From: Rhodospirillaceae bacterium
Lineage (GTDB): Bacteria > Pseudomonadota > Alphaproteobacteria > DSM-16000 > Inquilinaceae
Assembly (NCBI GenBank): GCA_020638575.1
Contig: JACKIH010000003.1
Location: 1,097,501 to 1,161,500 of the forward strand
Direction of reading: 5' to 3'
Length of the DNA stretch: 64,000 nucleotides
In this document: piece by piece, positions 51,902-63,488 of the stretch
How the letters are laid out: each line of letters starts with the position of its first letter
Numbering within the stretch: the first letter of the stretch is position 1
Made by a program: the position numbers and the translations under genes
Notes under the pieces: model-generated
The model's input: the letters and a program-made list of their open reading frames with translations, nothing else
Database searches by the model: none
What the model was told of the DNA's origin: nothing

Positions 51902-53202
51902 AGCATGGACTTGCGGCGGTGCTGATCGGCGCAGTGGTTGTTGCGTTTTCGGTACCCCTGGCCCTGTCGCAGGACGACTCCAGCACCGACACCTACCGGC
52001 AGCTCGACCTGTTCGCCACCGTGTTCGAGCGCGTGCGCGCCGACTACGTGGAGGAGGTGAGCGACGAGGAACTGGTGGAGGCCGCGATCAGCGGCATGCT
52101 GGCGTCGCTCGACCCCCATTCCAGCTACCTCGACCAGGACAGCTTCCAGGACATGCAGGTGCAGACCCGCGGCTCCTTCGGCGGTCTCGGCATCGAGGTG
52201 ACCATGGAGAACGGCGTGGTGGTGGTGGTGTCGCCCATCGACGACACGCCGGCCGCCGCCGCCGGGCTGCAAGCCAACGACCGCATCATCAGCATCGACG
52301 GCGAGCCAGTGCTGGAGATGGACGGCCTCAGCGAGGCGGTCGAACTGATGCGCGGTCCGGTGGGCACCGACGTGGTGCTGACCATCCAGCGCGAAGACCA
52401 GGAGCCGTTCGACGTTTCCATCACCCGCGACGTCATCCGCATCCAGTCCGTGCGCTATCGGGCCGAAGCAGGCGGCATCGGCTATATCCGCATCTCCAGC
52501 TTCACCGAGCAGACGGACGCCGGCCTGGAAGACGCCGTCGCCAACCTGCGCGAGGAGATGGGCGACAACCTGATCGGCTTCGTGCTCGACCTCCGCAACA
52601 ATCCCGGCGGCCTGCTCGATCAGGCGGTGCTGGTGGCCGACGCGTTCCTGGAACAGGGCGAGATCGTGTCGACCCGCAGCCGCCACGAGGAGGACTCCAC
52701 CCGCTACAACGCCCGCGCCGGCGATCTCGCCGAAGGGCTGCCGCTGGTGGTGCTGATCAACAGCGGTTCGGCTTCGGCCTCGGAAATCGTGGCCGGTGCG
52801 TTGCAGGATCACCGCCGCGCCGTGCTGCTGGGCACCCGGTCGTTCGGCAAGGGCTCGGTGCAGACGGTGGTGCCGCTGCCCGGCCATGGCGCCATGCGGC
52901 TGACCACGGCGCGCTACTACACGCCGTCCGGCCGCTCGATCCAGGCGCTGGGCATCGAGCCGGATATCGAGGTGCACCAGGCCAACCTGGAAGAGGTGGA
53001 GGTGCAGCGCCGCTATGAGGCCGACCTGCGCGGCGCGCTCGACAACCCCGACAACAGCCCCGAGGGTGTGGATCCGGCAGATGGGGAGCCTGGGGCCGGC
53101 GCTTCGGTGGGCGACGGCCAGCCGTTCGACTACCAGCTCTCGCGCGCCATCGACCTCATCCGCGGCGTCTCGCTGTTCGCCGAACGGATGGCGAGCCCGT
53201 AA
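51898..53202 (+). CDS. ctpA: carboxy-terminal processing protease (S41)
   Basis: 434 residues. Signal peptide or anchor (LAAVLIGAVVVAFSVPLAL), S41 N-terminal helices with ASLDPHSSYLD, a PDZ domain (FGGLGIEVTMENGVVVV), then the protease core with GSASASEIVAGAL (Ser nucleophile) and RSFGKGSVQ (Lys base). It is a periplasmic processing protease. It is coupled to the EnvC-like gene by a 4-bp overlap, a pairing seen in many proteobacteria. The polysaccharide deacetylase-like gene follows after 33 bp. Confidence 0.95.
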   Translation: MKHGLAAVLIGAVVVAFSVPLALSQDDSSTDTYRQLDLFATVFERVRADYVEEVSDEELVEAAISGMLASLDPHSSYLDQDSFQDMQVQTRGSFGGLGIEVTMENGVVVVVSPIDDTPAAAAGLQANDRIISIDGEPVLEMDGLSEAVELMRGPVGTDVVLTIQREDQEPFDVSITRDVIRIQSVRYRAEAGGIGYIRISSFTEQTDAGLEDAVANLREEMGDNLIGFVLDLRNNPGGLLDQAVLVADAFLEQGEIVSTRSRHEEDSTRYNARAGDLAEGLPLVVLINSGSASASEIVAGALQDHRRAVLLGTRSFGKGSVQTVVPLPGHGAMRLTTARYYTPSGRSIQALGIEPDIEVHQANLEEVEVQRRYEADLRGALDNPDNSPEGVDPADGEPGAGASVGDGQPFDYQLSRAIDLIRGVSLFAERMASP

Positions 53203-53235
53203 GGGCCCGACGTCCCGGCGGACCGGACAAGGGAG

Positions 53236-54744
53236 ATGGCGCCCCAGCCACGCCAACGGCCCCGGCAAGAGACCCGGAGCGGCAGGTCTTCCGGCGGCCT
53301 GGGCGGTGCAGGCACCGCCTTGGCCCTGTTCATCGGCCTGCTCGGCGCCACCGTGATCTGGCTGGCGGTGACCGCCGATGACGCGCTGGACCTGATCCGC
53401 ACCGAGGCCATCGGCGCCATCCCCGTGGCGGTGGTGGACCTGCCGGCACGGCCCGGTGCGGCGGCCGGCCAACCGGAGGCCGAGACCGAGCTGGCGCTGT
53501 TGCCGGCCGGTCCCCAGGCGACGACCGCGGACGCCCCGGAGCCGCCGGACGCGGCCCACGCGACGGCTGCCGAGCCGCCGGAGCCCGCAGCCCCGGTGCA
53601 TGAGGCAACGGCCGCGGATCCCGTTCCTCCCGATCCCCTTCCTCCGAATCCGGCAACGGCCGAACCCGCGGCCGCCGAGCCGGAGACGGCGGATCCTGCG
53701 ACCGCGCCCCTCGCCGTGGCCGAAGCGCCGCCGCCTGTGGGACCCCACGAAGAGCCGGCCCAGCCGCAGCACGTCATTCTGATTCCGCCCGAACCGCCCT
53801 CGGGCGCACCGGCTGTGGTGCCGGCGCCGGCCGCCCACAGCGGTCCGCCGCAGCCGGTGGACCTGGCCGCCACCGACCCGCCCGAACCGGCGGAAACCAC
53901 GGTCGTCGATCCGCTGCACGGTCACTCCGGCCCGCAGGTGGAAACGGCCCTCACCCTGCCGGAGCCGCCGGCCGTCGAGGTGGCGCCGCCGGACCTGGCG
54001 CTGCCGCCGCCCTCTGGGGTCGCCTGGCGCGCCCATGCCCGGCCGTTCGACCGCGACGACCAGCGCCCGTGGATCGCCATCGTGTTGACCGACCTGGGAC
54101 AGCTCCAGTCGGGCACGGAAACCGCCATCCAACGGCTGCCCGGTGCCATCACCCTGGCCTTCGCACCCTATGCCAGCAACCTGGACGCCTGGGTGCCGCA
54201 GGCCCGTGCCGCCGGGCACGAGGTGCTGCTGATGGTGCCCATGGAGCCCCAGGACTATCCGCAGAACGATCCCGGGCCGCACACCCTGCTGGTCGACCTG
54301 CCGACGGCGGAGAACCGGGCGCGCCTGAACTGGGTGCTGGGCCGGGCCGACGGCATCGTCGGCGTGATCACCGAGATGGGCGGGCGCTTCGCTCGCTTCG
54401 CACCGGCGCTGCGACCGATGATCGCCCAGCTCGGCGAGACCGGGCTGATGGTGGTGGATGGCGGCGCCACCGTGCTCAGCTCCATCGACACGGTGGCGGC
54501 AGAGCTGGGTGTTCCCCACGCCACCGCCAACCGGGTGATCGACGATGTGCTGTCGCGCGATGCCATCGACGCGCGGCTGGCCGAGCTGGAGGCGATCGCA
54601 CTCGCCGAAGGCATCGCCGTGGGTGTGGCGCGCCCCTACCCCGTGGTTCTGGAACGCCTGTCGGATTGGTTCCCGCGCCTGCGCGAACGCGGTTTCGCGC
54701 TGGTGCCAATCACCGCCGTGGCCGCCGGGCGGCCGGCGCCATGA
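53236..54744 (+). CDS. divergent polysaccharide deacetylase family protein
   Basis: 502 residues. A cytoplasmic tail and one membrane helix (TALALFIGLLGATVIWLAVTA) are followed by a Pro/Ala/Glu-rich linker of about 180 residues, then a divergent polysaccharide deacetylase (YibQ-type) domain from about 265: PWIAIVLTDLGQLQ, EVLLMVPMEPQDYPQNDPGP, GIVGVITEMGGRFA and a C-terminal VPITAVAAG. The family lacks normal deacetylase metal ligands; its function is unknown. It ends by overlapping rppH (ATGA). The cluster EnvC-CtpA-YibQ-RppH is typical of Rhodospirillales. Confidence 0.9.
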   Translation: MAPQPRQRPRQETRSGRSSGGLGGAGTALALFIGLLGATVIWLAVTADDALDLIRTEAIGAIPVAVVDLPARPGAAAGQPEAETELALLPAGPQATTADAPEPPDAAHATAAEPPEPAAPVHEATAADPVPPDPLPPNPATAEPAAAEPETADPATAPLAVAEAPPPVGPHEEPAQPQHVILIPPEPPSGAPAVVPAPAAHSGPPQPVDLAATDPPEPAETTVVDPLHGHSGPQVETALTLPEPPAVEVAPPDLALPPPSGVAWRAHARPFDRDDQRPWIAIVLTDLGQLQSGTETAIQRLPGAITLAFAPYASNLDAWVPQARAAGHEVLLMVPMEPQDYPQNDPGPHTLLVDLPTAENRARLNWVLGRADGIVGVITEMGGRFARFAPALRPMIAQLGETGLMVVDGGATVLSSIDTVAAELGVPHATANRVIDDVLSRDAIDARLAELEAIALAEGIAVGVARPYPVVLERLSDWFPRLRERGFALVPITAVAAGRPAP

Positions 54745-55280
54745 CGCCGCCAGCGGTGGACGGACCGCAGGCCGACGCGGAGGACAGCGCCGACCTGGCC
54801 GTGGACGATCCGCGGCCGTTCCGCCCCGGCGTCGGCATCGTGCTGCTCAACCCGGCCGGACGGGTCTTCGTCGGCCAACGCATCGACATGCCCGGCGCCT
54901 GGCAGATGCCCCAGGGCGGCATCGACCGCGGCGAGACCCCGGCGGAGGCCGCGGTGCGCGAACTGTTCGAGGAAACCGGCGTGCGCTCGGCACGCCTGCT
55001 GGCGGAAACCCGCGACTGGGTGAGCTACGACCTGCCGCGGTCGCTGTCGGCGGGAAAGCTGTGGAAGGGCCGCTACCGCGGCCAAACCCAGAAGTGGTTC
55101 GCCTTCCGCTTCACCGGCCGCGACGAGGATATCGACCTGACGGCCCACCTGCCCCAGGAGTTCGGCACCTGGGCCTGGCAGCCGGCCCATGAGGTGGCCG
55201 CCGGCATCGTGGCGTTCAAGCGGCCGGTCTACCAGCAGGTGTTCGCTGCCTTCGCCGATCTGGTCCGATCCACCGATTGA
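54741..55280 (+). CDS. rppH: RNA pyrophosphohydrolase (Nudix)
   Basis: 179 residues. The Nudix box is GGIDRGETPAEAAVRELFEETGV, preceded by FVGQRIDMPGAWQMPQ and followed by WVSYDLP and KWFAFRF, as in RppH. It removes pyrophosphate from mRNA 5' ends and so starts decay. The first 25 residues are an extra N-terminal tail. The ATG overlaps the upstream stop by 4 bp. It is the last gene of the block. Confidence 0.94.
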   Translation: MTPPAVDGPQADAEDSADLAVDDPRPFRPGVGIVLLNPAGRVFVGQRIDMPGAWQMPQGGIDRGETPAEAAVRELFEETGVRSARLLAETRDWVSYDLPRSLSAGKLWKGRYRGQTQKWFAFRFTGRDEDIDLTAHLPQEFGTWAWQPAHEVAAGIVAFKRPVYQQVFAAFADLVRSTD

Positions 55281-55325
55281 CCGCACCGCCACGGCCGGCA
55301 GGCCACCCGTGCGCTTGCCCCGCGT

Positions 55326-55559
55326 TCAGGGGTCCGGCCGGTTGATCCGCCGCCACGTGCGCCCCACCACCCGGCCGAGATTGCGCCCCAGCTCTTCCGC
55401 CCCGCCCGGCGGGGCGACGACGCGCGAGGCTTCGCCCGCCTTGCGCGCAAGCTGGGGCAGCACCCGGCGCGCCGTTTCGACGCTGCCGCGCGCTGCCCGC
55501 TGGGCCGTTTCGCTGCCGGCGGCACGGCGCGCCGCCAACCAGAGCAGATAGCGAATCAT
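55326..55559 (-). CDS. small basic protein, unknown function
   Basis: 77 residues, strongly basic and Ala/Arg-rich (RYLLWLAARRAAGSETAQRA, GRVVGRTWRRINRP). It has no recognised domain. AAGGAA lies about 8 bases before ATG. It is in the same strand sense as the ferritin-like gene but 157 bp after it, with repeat B3 between. The frame may simply be a low-complexity GC-rich stretch, so I hold it as doubtful. Confidence 0.4.
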   Translation of the reverse strand: MIRYLLWLAARRAAGSETAQRAARGSVETARRVLPQLARKAGEASRVVAPPGGAEELGRNLGRVVGRTWRRINRPDP

Positions 55560-55620
55560 CGGGGCCGTTCCTTCGCCCCGCCGCCAACCGGCTGGCGCGG
55601 TTTCCCTTCATTCCGCTCCG

Positions 55621-55718
55621 GCCCGCCCCCCGCCAGGCCACCCAAGCCCTTGGACAATATTGGGGGGTCGGGTGGGGGAGTGGGCCGGGACCGAACCGAC
55701 AAAGCGCGGAAGCGCTCT
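55621..55718. repeat. dispersed palindromic repeat, family B, copy 3
   Basis: 55621-55645 pairs with 55660-55685. The linker GGACCGAACCGACAA and the short AGCGC/GCGCT hairpin (to 55716) follow, as in copy 1 and in the same orientation. The outer end touches the stop codon of the ferritin-like gene (complement of 55717-55719). Confidence 0.85.
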
Positions 55719-56580
55719 AGGCCGCCGCGGTTGCAGCGTGCCGCTGCGCTTCGCGGTCCGCCGCGCGGGCGAGCGCCCGCTGGCGCTTGGTCATGTACCA
55801 GCGTGCTCCGCCGGCCACGGCCTTGAACAGCGTGCTGTGGGGTTGCAGCCCCACGGCCTTGAAGATCATGGCCATGCCGCGGTTGATGTGGGTCGGCCGG
55901 TAGTATGCGTACGCCCGGCGCATGTACTCGTGGTTGAACTTCTCCCGGTCGTACGGCTCGTCGGCATGGTTGGCCGCGTAGTACGCGTAGGCCAGTTCGT
56001 CGTTCTCCGTCTCCATGATGCGCCCGGCGGCGATCTTCAGCCGCTTGAACTTGCCGACGTTCTCCGCCTTCAGGTAGCGCCGCAGGTGATCGTAGAACAG
56101 CTTGTAGTGGCGCAATTCGTCGCTGGCGATCTTGCGGCAGATCTCCTTCAGCACCGGCTCTTCGGTGGCATCGGCGAGGGCCGAGTAGTAGGAGCTGGTG
56201 CCGACTTCCACCATGCAGCGGGCCACCAGCTCGCCGGGGCGGGACCCGCGCACCGATTGGTGGGTCTGCAGGTCGAGCTTGATCTTCTCGCGGAAGTTGT
56301 CGAACGACGCCGGAAAGTCGTATCCAGGCGGCACCATCGCGGCCCAGCGGCTCAGCGCCAGGCCATGCATCTTTTCTTCCTCGCCCCAGCAATGGGCCGC
56401 CTGCACGAACTCCGGATCGTCATGAAAGACGTTGGAGAGATACCTCACATAATCGTCGGCATTGTATTCGACGAGGGCTGCCGCCCGGACGATGCGCACC
56501 TGATCGTCATCGACCTTACTGAGATCGAACTTGTCCCACGGAAAGTCTTCCATGGTCCAATGTCTGTAGCCCAAGCCCAT
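55717..56580 (-). CDS. ferritin-like diiron protein
   Basis: 287 residues. A four-helix ferritin-like bundle with likely iron ligands: HCWGEEEKMHGLAL, RCMVEVGTSSYYSAL and IASDELRHYKLFYDHL, plus a late ETENDELAYAYYAANH helix. It resembles uncharacterised alphaproteobacterial proteins related to acyl-ACP desaturases and rubrerythrins. A long C-terminal basic tail follows. GGGAGG precedes the ATG. It lies 114 bp downstream of atpC on the same strand and may be cotranscribed. Substrate unknown. Confidence 0.8.
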   Translation of the reverse strand: MGLGYRHWTMEDFPWDKFDLSKVDDDQVRIVRAAALVEYNADDYVRYLSNVFHDDPEFVQAAHCWGEEEKMHGLALSRWAAMVPPGYDFPASFDNFREKIKLDLQTHQSVRGSRPGELVARCMVEVGTSSYYSALADATEEPVLKEICRKIASDELRHYKLFYDHLRRYLKAENVGKFKRLKIAAGRIMETENDELAYAYYAANHADEPYDREKFNHEYMRRAYAYYRPTHINRGMAMIFKAVGLQPHSTLFKAVAGGARWYMTKRQRALARAADREAQRHAATAAA

Positions 56581-56693
56581 TTCTGGCCTCCCTACGAAAC
56601 GTCCGCTCCCGCCCCTCCCGCCGGATCAACGCCCGGCAGAATTGTCCCGATGGCAGGTGAAATGCAAGACGGTCGCACGGAGCGGTGGCTCGG

Positions 56694-57098
56694 TCAGCCC
56701 GCAGCGGCCCGCTCCGCCTGGGCAACCGCCAGGGCATGCGCCACTGCGGCCCGCTCCGCGTCCGTCTTGGCGTCCTGCAGATCCTCCTTGAGGTCTGCAA
56801 TGCGCCGGTCGATGGCGGCGGCGTCCAGATCTTCGACCGGCTTGGCCGAATCGGCCAGCACCGTGCAGGTGTCCTTGGTGACCTCGCAGAAGCCGCCGGC
56901 GACAAACACCCTGCGCTCGATTTCCGGGCGCTGCGCATACACGTCGATCACCCCCGGCCGCAGCGACGAGATCATCGGCATGTGATCGGCGAGCACGCCG
57001 AAATTGCCTTCCGAACCCGGCACCACCACCATCTCCGCCTCCATGGAGACCAGAAGGCGTTCGGGCGAAACCAGTTCGAAGGACAGCGGTCGGGACAT
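56694..57098 (-). CDS. atpC: F1F0 ATP synthase epsilon subunit
   Basis: 134 residues. FELVSPERLLVSMEAEMVVV, then GSEGNFGVLADHMPMISSL and VAGGFCEVTKDTCTVLAD match the epsilon beta-sandwich; a C-terminal two-helix part follows. It is part of the rotor stalk and inhibits ATP hydrolysis. It is the last atp gene, 44 bp after atpD. Confidence 0.96.
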   Translation of the reverse strand: MSRPLSFELVSPERLLVSMEAEMVVVPGSEGNFGVLADHMPMISSLRPGVIDVYAQRPEIERRVFVAGGFCEVTKDTCTVLADSAKPVEDLDAAAIDRRIADLKEDLQDAKTDAERAAVAHALAVAQAERAAAG

Positions 57099-57142
57099 GG
57101 GTCAGCTCCGGTTCACGTGCGCAGGCGCCTGCGGGCGGCCGA

Positions 57143-58588
<1,446 letters not shown>

Positions 58589-58700
58589 GTCGTTCGTGTC
58601 CTCGGTTCGTGCGGTCGGGGTCGTCCGTTCTGGTCGGCCGGGCCCGCGTGCCCGGTAGCGGCGACGGGTGCCCCCGTGGGCCGGGAGTGCGGTGCGGTGT

Positions 58701-59576
58701 CTAAAGGGCCTCTGCCCCGGAGATGATCTCGATCAGTTCGCTCGTGATCACCGCCTGGCGGGTCCGGTTATAGGTCAGCGTCAGCCGGTCGATCATCTCG
58801 CCGGCGTTGCGGGTGGCGTTGTCCATGGCCGTCATCCTGGCACCCTGTTCACCCGCCTGGCTTTCGAGCATGGCGCGGAAGGTCTGGATCGCCAAGTTGC
58901 GCGGCAACAGGTCTTCCAGGATCTGCGCCTGGTCCGGCTCGAACTCGTAGAGCGCGTGGGACGCCTCGTGGTGCGACTCGTCGATCGCCAGCGGGATCAA
59001 CTGGCGTACGGTGATCTGCTGGGTGATCGCCGAAACGAAACGGTTGTAGACGATCGTGCAGACGTCGAATTCGCCGGCCTCGAACTTCTGGCGCAGCTTG
59101 GCCGCGACTTCCTTGGCGTCGTCGAAGCGCACGCCGCGGCGCATCACGTCGACCACGCGCTCGACGATCAAGCTGTTGAGATCGCGACGCAGCGCATCGG
59201 CACCCTTGCGGCCGACGCAGAAGATCTGCACCGCCTTGCCCTCGCTGCGCAGGGCGCGCACGCGGTTGCGGGTTTCGCGGATGACGCTGCTGTTGAAGCC
59301 GCCGCACAGGCCGCGGTCGGCGGTTACCACCACGAGCAGATGGCGCTCGTCCTTGCCGGTGCCGCTCATCAGCCGCGGAGCGCGGGCGTCGCCCTCCATG
59401 GCCTTGGCGAGGTTGGCCACCATGCGGCTCATGCCTTCGGCATAGGGGCGGGCATGGGTCGCCTGCTCCTGCGCCCGGCGCAGCTTGGCAGCCGCGACCA
59501 TCTTCATGGCCGAGGTGATCTTGCGCGTCGACTTGACGCTGTCGATCCGGTTCCGCAGGTCCTTGAGGCTAGGCAT
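58701..59576 (-). CDS. atpG: F1F0 ATP synthase gamma subunit
   Basis: 291 residues. N-terminal helix MPSLKDLRNRIDSVKSTRKI, then TADRGLCGGFNSSVIR and the C-terminal MTAMDNATRNAGEMIDRL helix, the rotating central shaft. The gap to atpD is 112 bp and to atpA 51 bp. Confidence 0.97.
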   Translation of the reverse strand: MPSLKDLRNRIDSVKSTRKITSAMKMVAAAKLRRAQEQATHARPYAEGMSRMVANLAKAMEGDARAPRLMSGTGKDERHLLVVVTADRGLCGGFNSSVIRETRNRVRALRSEGKAVQIFCVGRKGADALRRDLNSLIVERVVDVMRRGVRFDDAKEVAAKLRQKFEAGEFDVCTIVYNRFVSAITQQITVRQLIPLAIDESHHEASHALYEFEPDQAQILEDLLPRNLAIQTFRAMLESQAGEQGARMTAMDNATRNAGEMIDRLTLTYNRTRQAVITSELIEIISGAEAL

Positions 59577-59627
59577 GCCGCTTTCCTGTCATCGTCCTTC
59601 CGGTCCGCCTTGGGCGATGGCCGCGGC

Positions 59628-61156
<1,529 letters not shown>

Positions 61157-61157
<1 letters not shown>

Positions 61158-61717
61158 CAGGCTGCTCCCTTCATGGCGGTCTCGAGTTTCTGCAACTGGG
61201 TACGCAAGGAGGTGTCGACCATGCGCGATCCAACGCGCACCACCAACCCGCCCAGGAGGCTCGGGTCGACAGACAGCTCCACCTGGACCTTGGCGCCCAC
61301 CTGCTTTTTGATTTCATCGGTCAAGGCGGCTTCCTGCGCCGCACTCAACGGCTGGGCAGACACCACGCTGGCGGTGACTTCGCCGCGGCGGCGCGCCAAC
61401 TCCTCCAGGAACCGTTGGGTAATCTGGCCGATCATAAACAGCCGGCGCCGCGACGCGATGTAGCCGACGAATTTGCGCGTCAGCTCGGATGCCCCGAAGG
61501 CCTCCAGCAAGGCGTCGGTGGCCCGCTGCTTGTCCGCGCGGGACAGCGCCGGGCTGCGAACCAGACGATTGAGGTCGCTGTTTTCGGCGATGGCGGCGCA
61601 GAACGCCTTCAACTCCTCGGCGACCACGTCAAGTTGACGCTGTTCGTCTGCCAAGTCGAACAATGCCGACGCATACCGCGTGGCAAGTTCCATCAATCCC
61701 AGCGCTGATGCTGCCAC
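61157..61717 (-). CDS. atpH: F1F0 ATP synthase delta subunit
   Basis: 186 residues. RYASALFDLADEQRQLDVVA at the N-terminus and VDPSLLGGLVVRVGSRMVDTSL at the C-terminus identify the delta (OSCP) subunit that links F1 to the peripheral stalk. The start is GTG at 61717 with no good Shine-Dalgarno; an ATG at 61693 is an alternative. It is the first gene of the operon; its promoter must lie in 61718-62127. Confidence 0.95.
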
Positions 61718-61934
61718 GGTTGTTCGAAGTCCTTAGTTTCTGCCCCGCCGGAACGCAGAACCCCCGCGGGAATGGGTGATCGCGACCTCGCACCGGGACG
61801 GAGCGCCGCGCCGCTGTCGCGATGGTCGGCAGGCGAATATCACAGGGCTCCGGCCCACGCAACGTCAGACGCAACCGCCGCTCGCAATCGCTGCGGCCAG
61901 CGGCACGTTTCGCAACCCACCCCTGGGGGCGGCG

Positions 61935-61955
61935 TTGTTGCGCATGCGGCAACAA
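61935..61955. promoter_or_regulatory. palindrome in the atpH-yceI divergent gap
   Basis: TTGTTGC-GCATGCG-GCAACAA is an inverted repeat with perfect 7-bp arms and a near-symmetric centre. It is in the 410-bp gap between the atp operon (leftward) and yceI (rightward). It resembles TGTTGCGCACAACA before ietA. The remainder of the gap has no gene. Confidence 0.5.
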
Positions 61956-62127
61956 TCTATTCACAGATCGCTCGGTTGTGCCTCCAGGCGGCAGGGCCAC
62001 CTCTCTGGGCACACCCGCGACAGCGACCCTGCTTGCAGCGTTGCGTCCCGCGCAAGGCATCGGTCGCCGTTTCGCATCTGATGCCGGCACGCCCAAGTCA
62101 AGGGGCCGACAACGAGGAGACGACGTC

Positions 62128-62712
62128 ATGACCCGCATCGCATCTGCATTGGCCGCCGCTGCCCTACTGCTGCCCGCCGCGGCCGCGGCCGAGCCCTTCA
62201 CCATCGACAACAGCCATACCTATATTGGTTTCACAGTAAATCATTTGGGTATGTCGACCATTTCCGGCGAGTTCAGCGAGGTCGAAGGCACCTTCGATCT
62301 CGACCTGGAGCACCCGGAAAGCAGCCACATCGATATCACCATCGACATCGCCAGCCTGCACACCGGCTTCGAAGGGCGCGACACCCACTTCCTGTCCGCC
62401 GATTTCTTCGACGTGGCAACCTACCCCACCGCCACCTTCACCAGCACCGCGGTGGCAGTGACGGGCGAGGACACCGCGGAGGTGACCGGCGACCTGACGC
62501 TGAAGGGCGAGACCCGGCCGGTGGTCCTGGAGGTCACCCTGAACGGCCTGCGCGACGATCACCCGATGATCGACGGCACCCAGGCCTATGCCGGCTTCAC
62601 CGCCACCACCACGCTCGCCCGCAGCGATTGGGGCCTCGGCCTCTATGCCCCGGCGGTGGCCGACGAGGTGGACGTGCGCATCGAGATGGAAGCGCTCGGC
62701 CCAACCCGCTAA
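62128..62712 (+). CDS. YceI family periplasmic protein 1
   Basis: 194 residues. Signal peptide (ALAAAALLLPAAAAAEP) and lipocalin-like YceI domain: FTIDNSHTYIGFTVNHLGMS, SGEFSEVEGTFDLD, RDTHFLSADFFDVATYPTATF and LTLKGETRPVVLEV. The family binds isoprenoid quinone-like lipids in the periplasm. GAGGAG precedes the ATG by 8 bases. It lies 90 bp before a cytochrome b561 gene, the common yceI-b561 pairing. Confidence 0.92.
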   Translation: MTRIASALAAAALLLPAAAAAEPFTIDNSHTYIGFTVNHLGMSTISGEFSEVEGTFDLDLEHPESSHIDITIDIASLHTGFEGRDTHFLSADFFDVATYPTATFTSTAVAVTGEDTAEVTGDLTLKGETRPVVLEVTLNGLRDDHPMIDGTQAYAGFTATTTLARSDWGLGLYAPAVADEVDVRIEMEALGPTR

Positions 62713-62802
62713 ACAGCGGCTGTGGGCGACGGCCCCGCGGCGACGGACGGTGGCATCCGCCGTCGCCGGCGGACCGGCGCGACCGGGCAAAGGAGAACCT
62801 CC

Positions 62803-63381
62803 ATGCAGTGGCGCAATTCGGCGGAGAAGTACGGTGCGGTGGCCAAGGCCCTGCACTGGCTGATCGCCCTGGTAATCTTCGCCATGATCGGTCTCGGCCT
62901 CTATATGGGCGAACTGCCGCGGGGCCCGCAGCAGTACGAGATCATCCAGCTCCACAAGTCCACCGGGCTGCTGCTGCTGGCCCTGGTGGCGCTGCGCATC
63001 CTGTGGCGCCTCGCCAACCCGGCGCCGCCGCTGCCGCTGACCACCAAGGGCTATGAGCGGTTCCTCGCCCACCTCGTGCATTTCCTGCTCTATGTCGCGA
63101 TGATCGTGTTCCCGATGAGCGGCTGGATCATGATCTCCGCCTCGGACTTCCCCACCGGCGAGGTCTACGGTCTGTTCACCATCCCCGACCTCATCGGGAC
63201 GGACCGGGAGATCGGCAACATCGCCGGCGAGGTGCACGAGACCATGCTGTGGGTGATCGTGGGGCTGCTGGCGCTGCACATCCTGGGCGCGCTCAAGCAC
63301 CACTTCATCTCCAAGGACGACGTGCTGCGGCGCATGTCGCCGGGCGCCAAGCTGCGCAGCGCCTGGTCCCAGGGCCGCTAA
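62803..63381 (+). CDS. cytochrome b561
   Basis: 192 residues, four membrane helices. Haem-ligand histidines lie in KALHWLIALVIFAMI, IIQLHKSTGLLLLALVALR, LVHFLLYVAMIVFPMSGW and EVHETMLWVIVGLLALHILGALKHH. It is an inner-membrane di-haem protein of the YodB/CybB type that may oxidise quinol or superoxide. AAAGGAG precedes the ATG. It sits between two yceI genes. Confidence 0.93.
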   Translation: MQWRNSAEKYGAVAKALHWLIALVIFAMIGLGLYMGELPRGPQQYEIIQLHKSTGLLLLALVALRILWRLANPAPPLPLTTKGYERFLAHLVHFLLYVAMIVFPMSGWIMISASDFPTGEVYGLFTIPDLIGTDREIGNIAGEVHETMLWVIVGLLALHILGALKHHFISKDDVLRRMSPGAKLRSAWSQGR

Positions 63382-63488
63382 GACACCGGGACCTTTCGCC
63401 CGGCGTGCGCCCTGCCCTGGCGGGGCCGCAATGCCGGGCGAGATAGGGCCAGTCCATCCCCTGATCAGGCCGATCGAGAGGAGCATTC

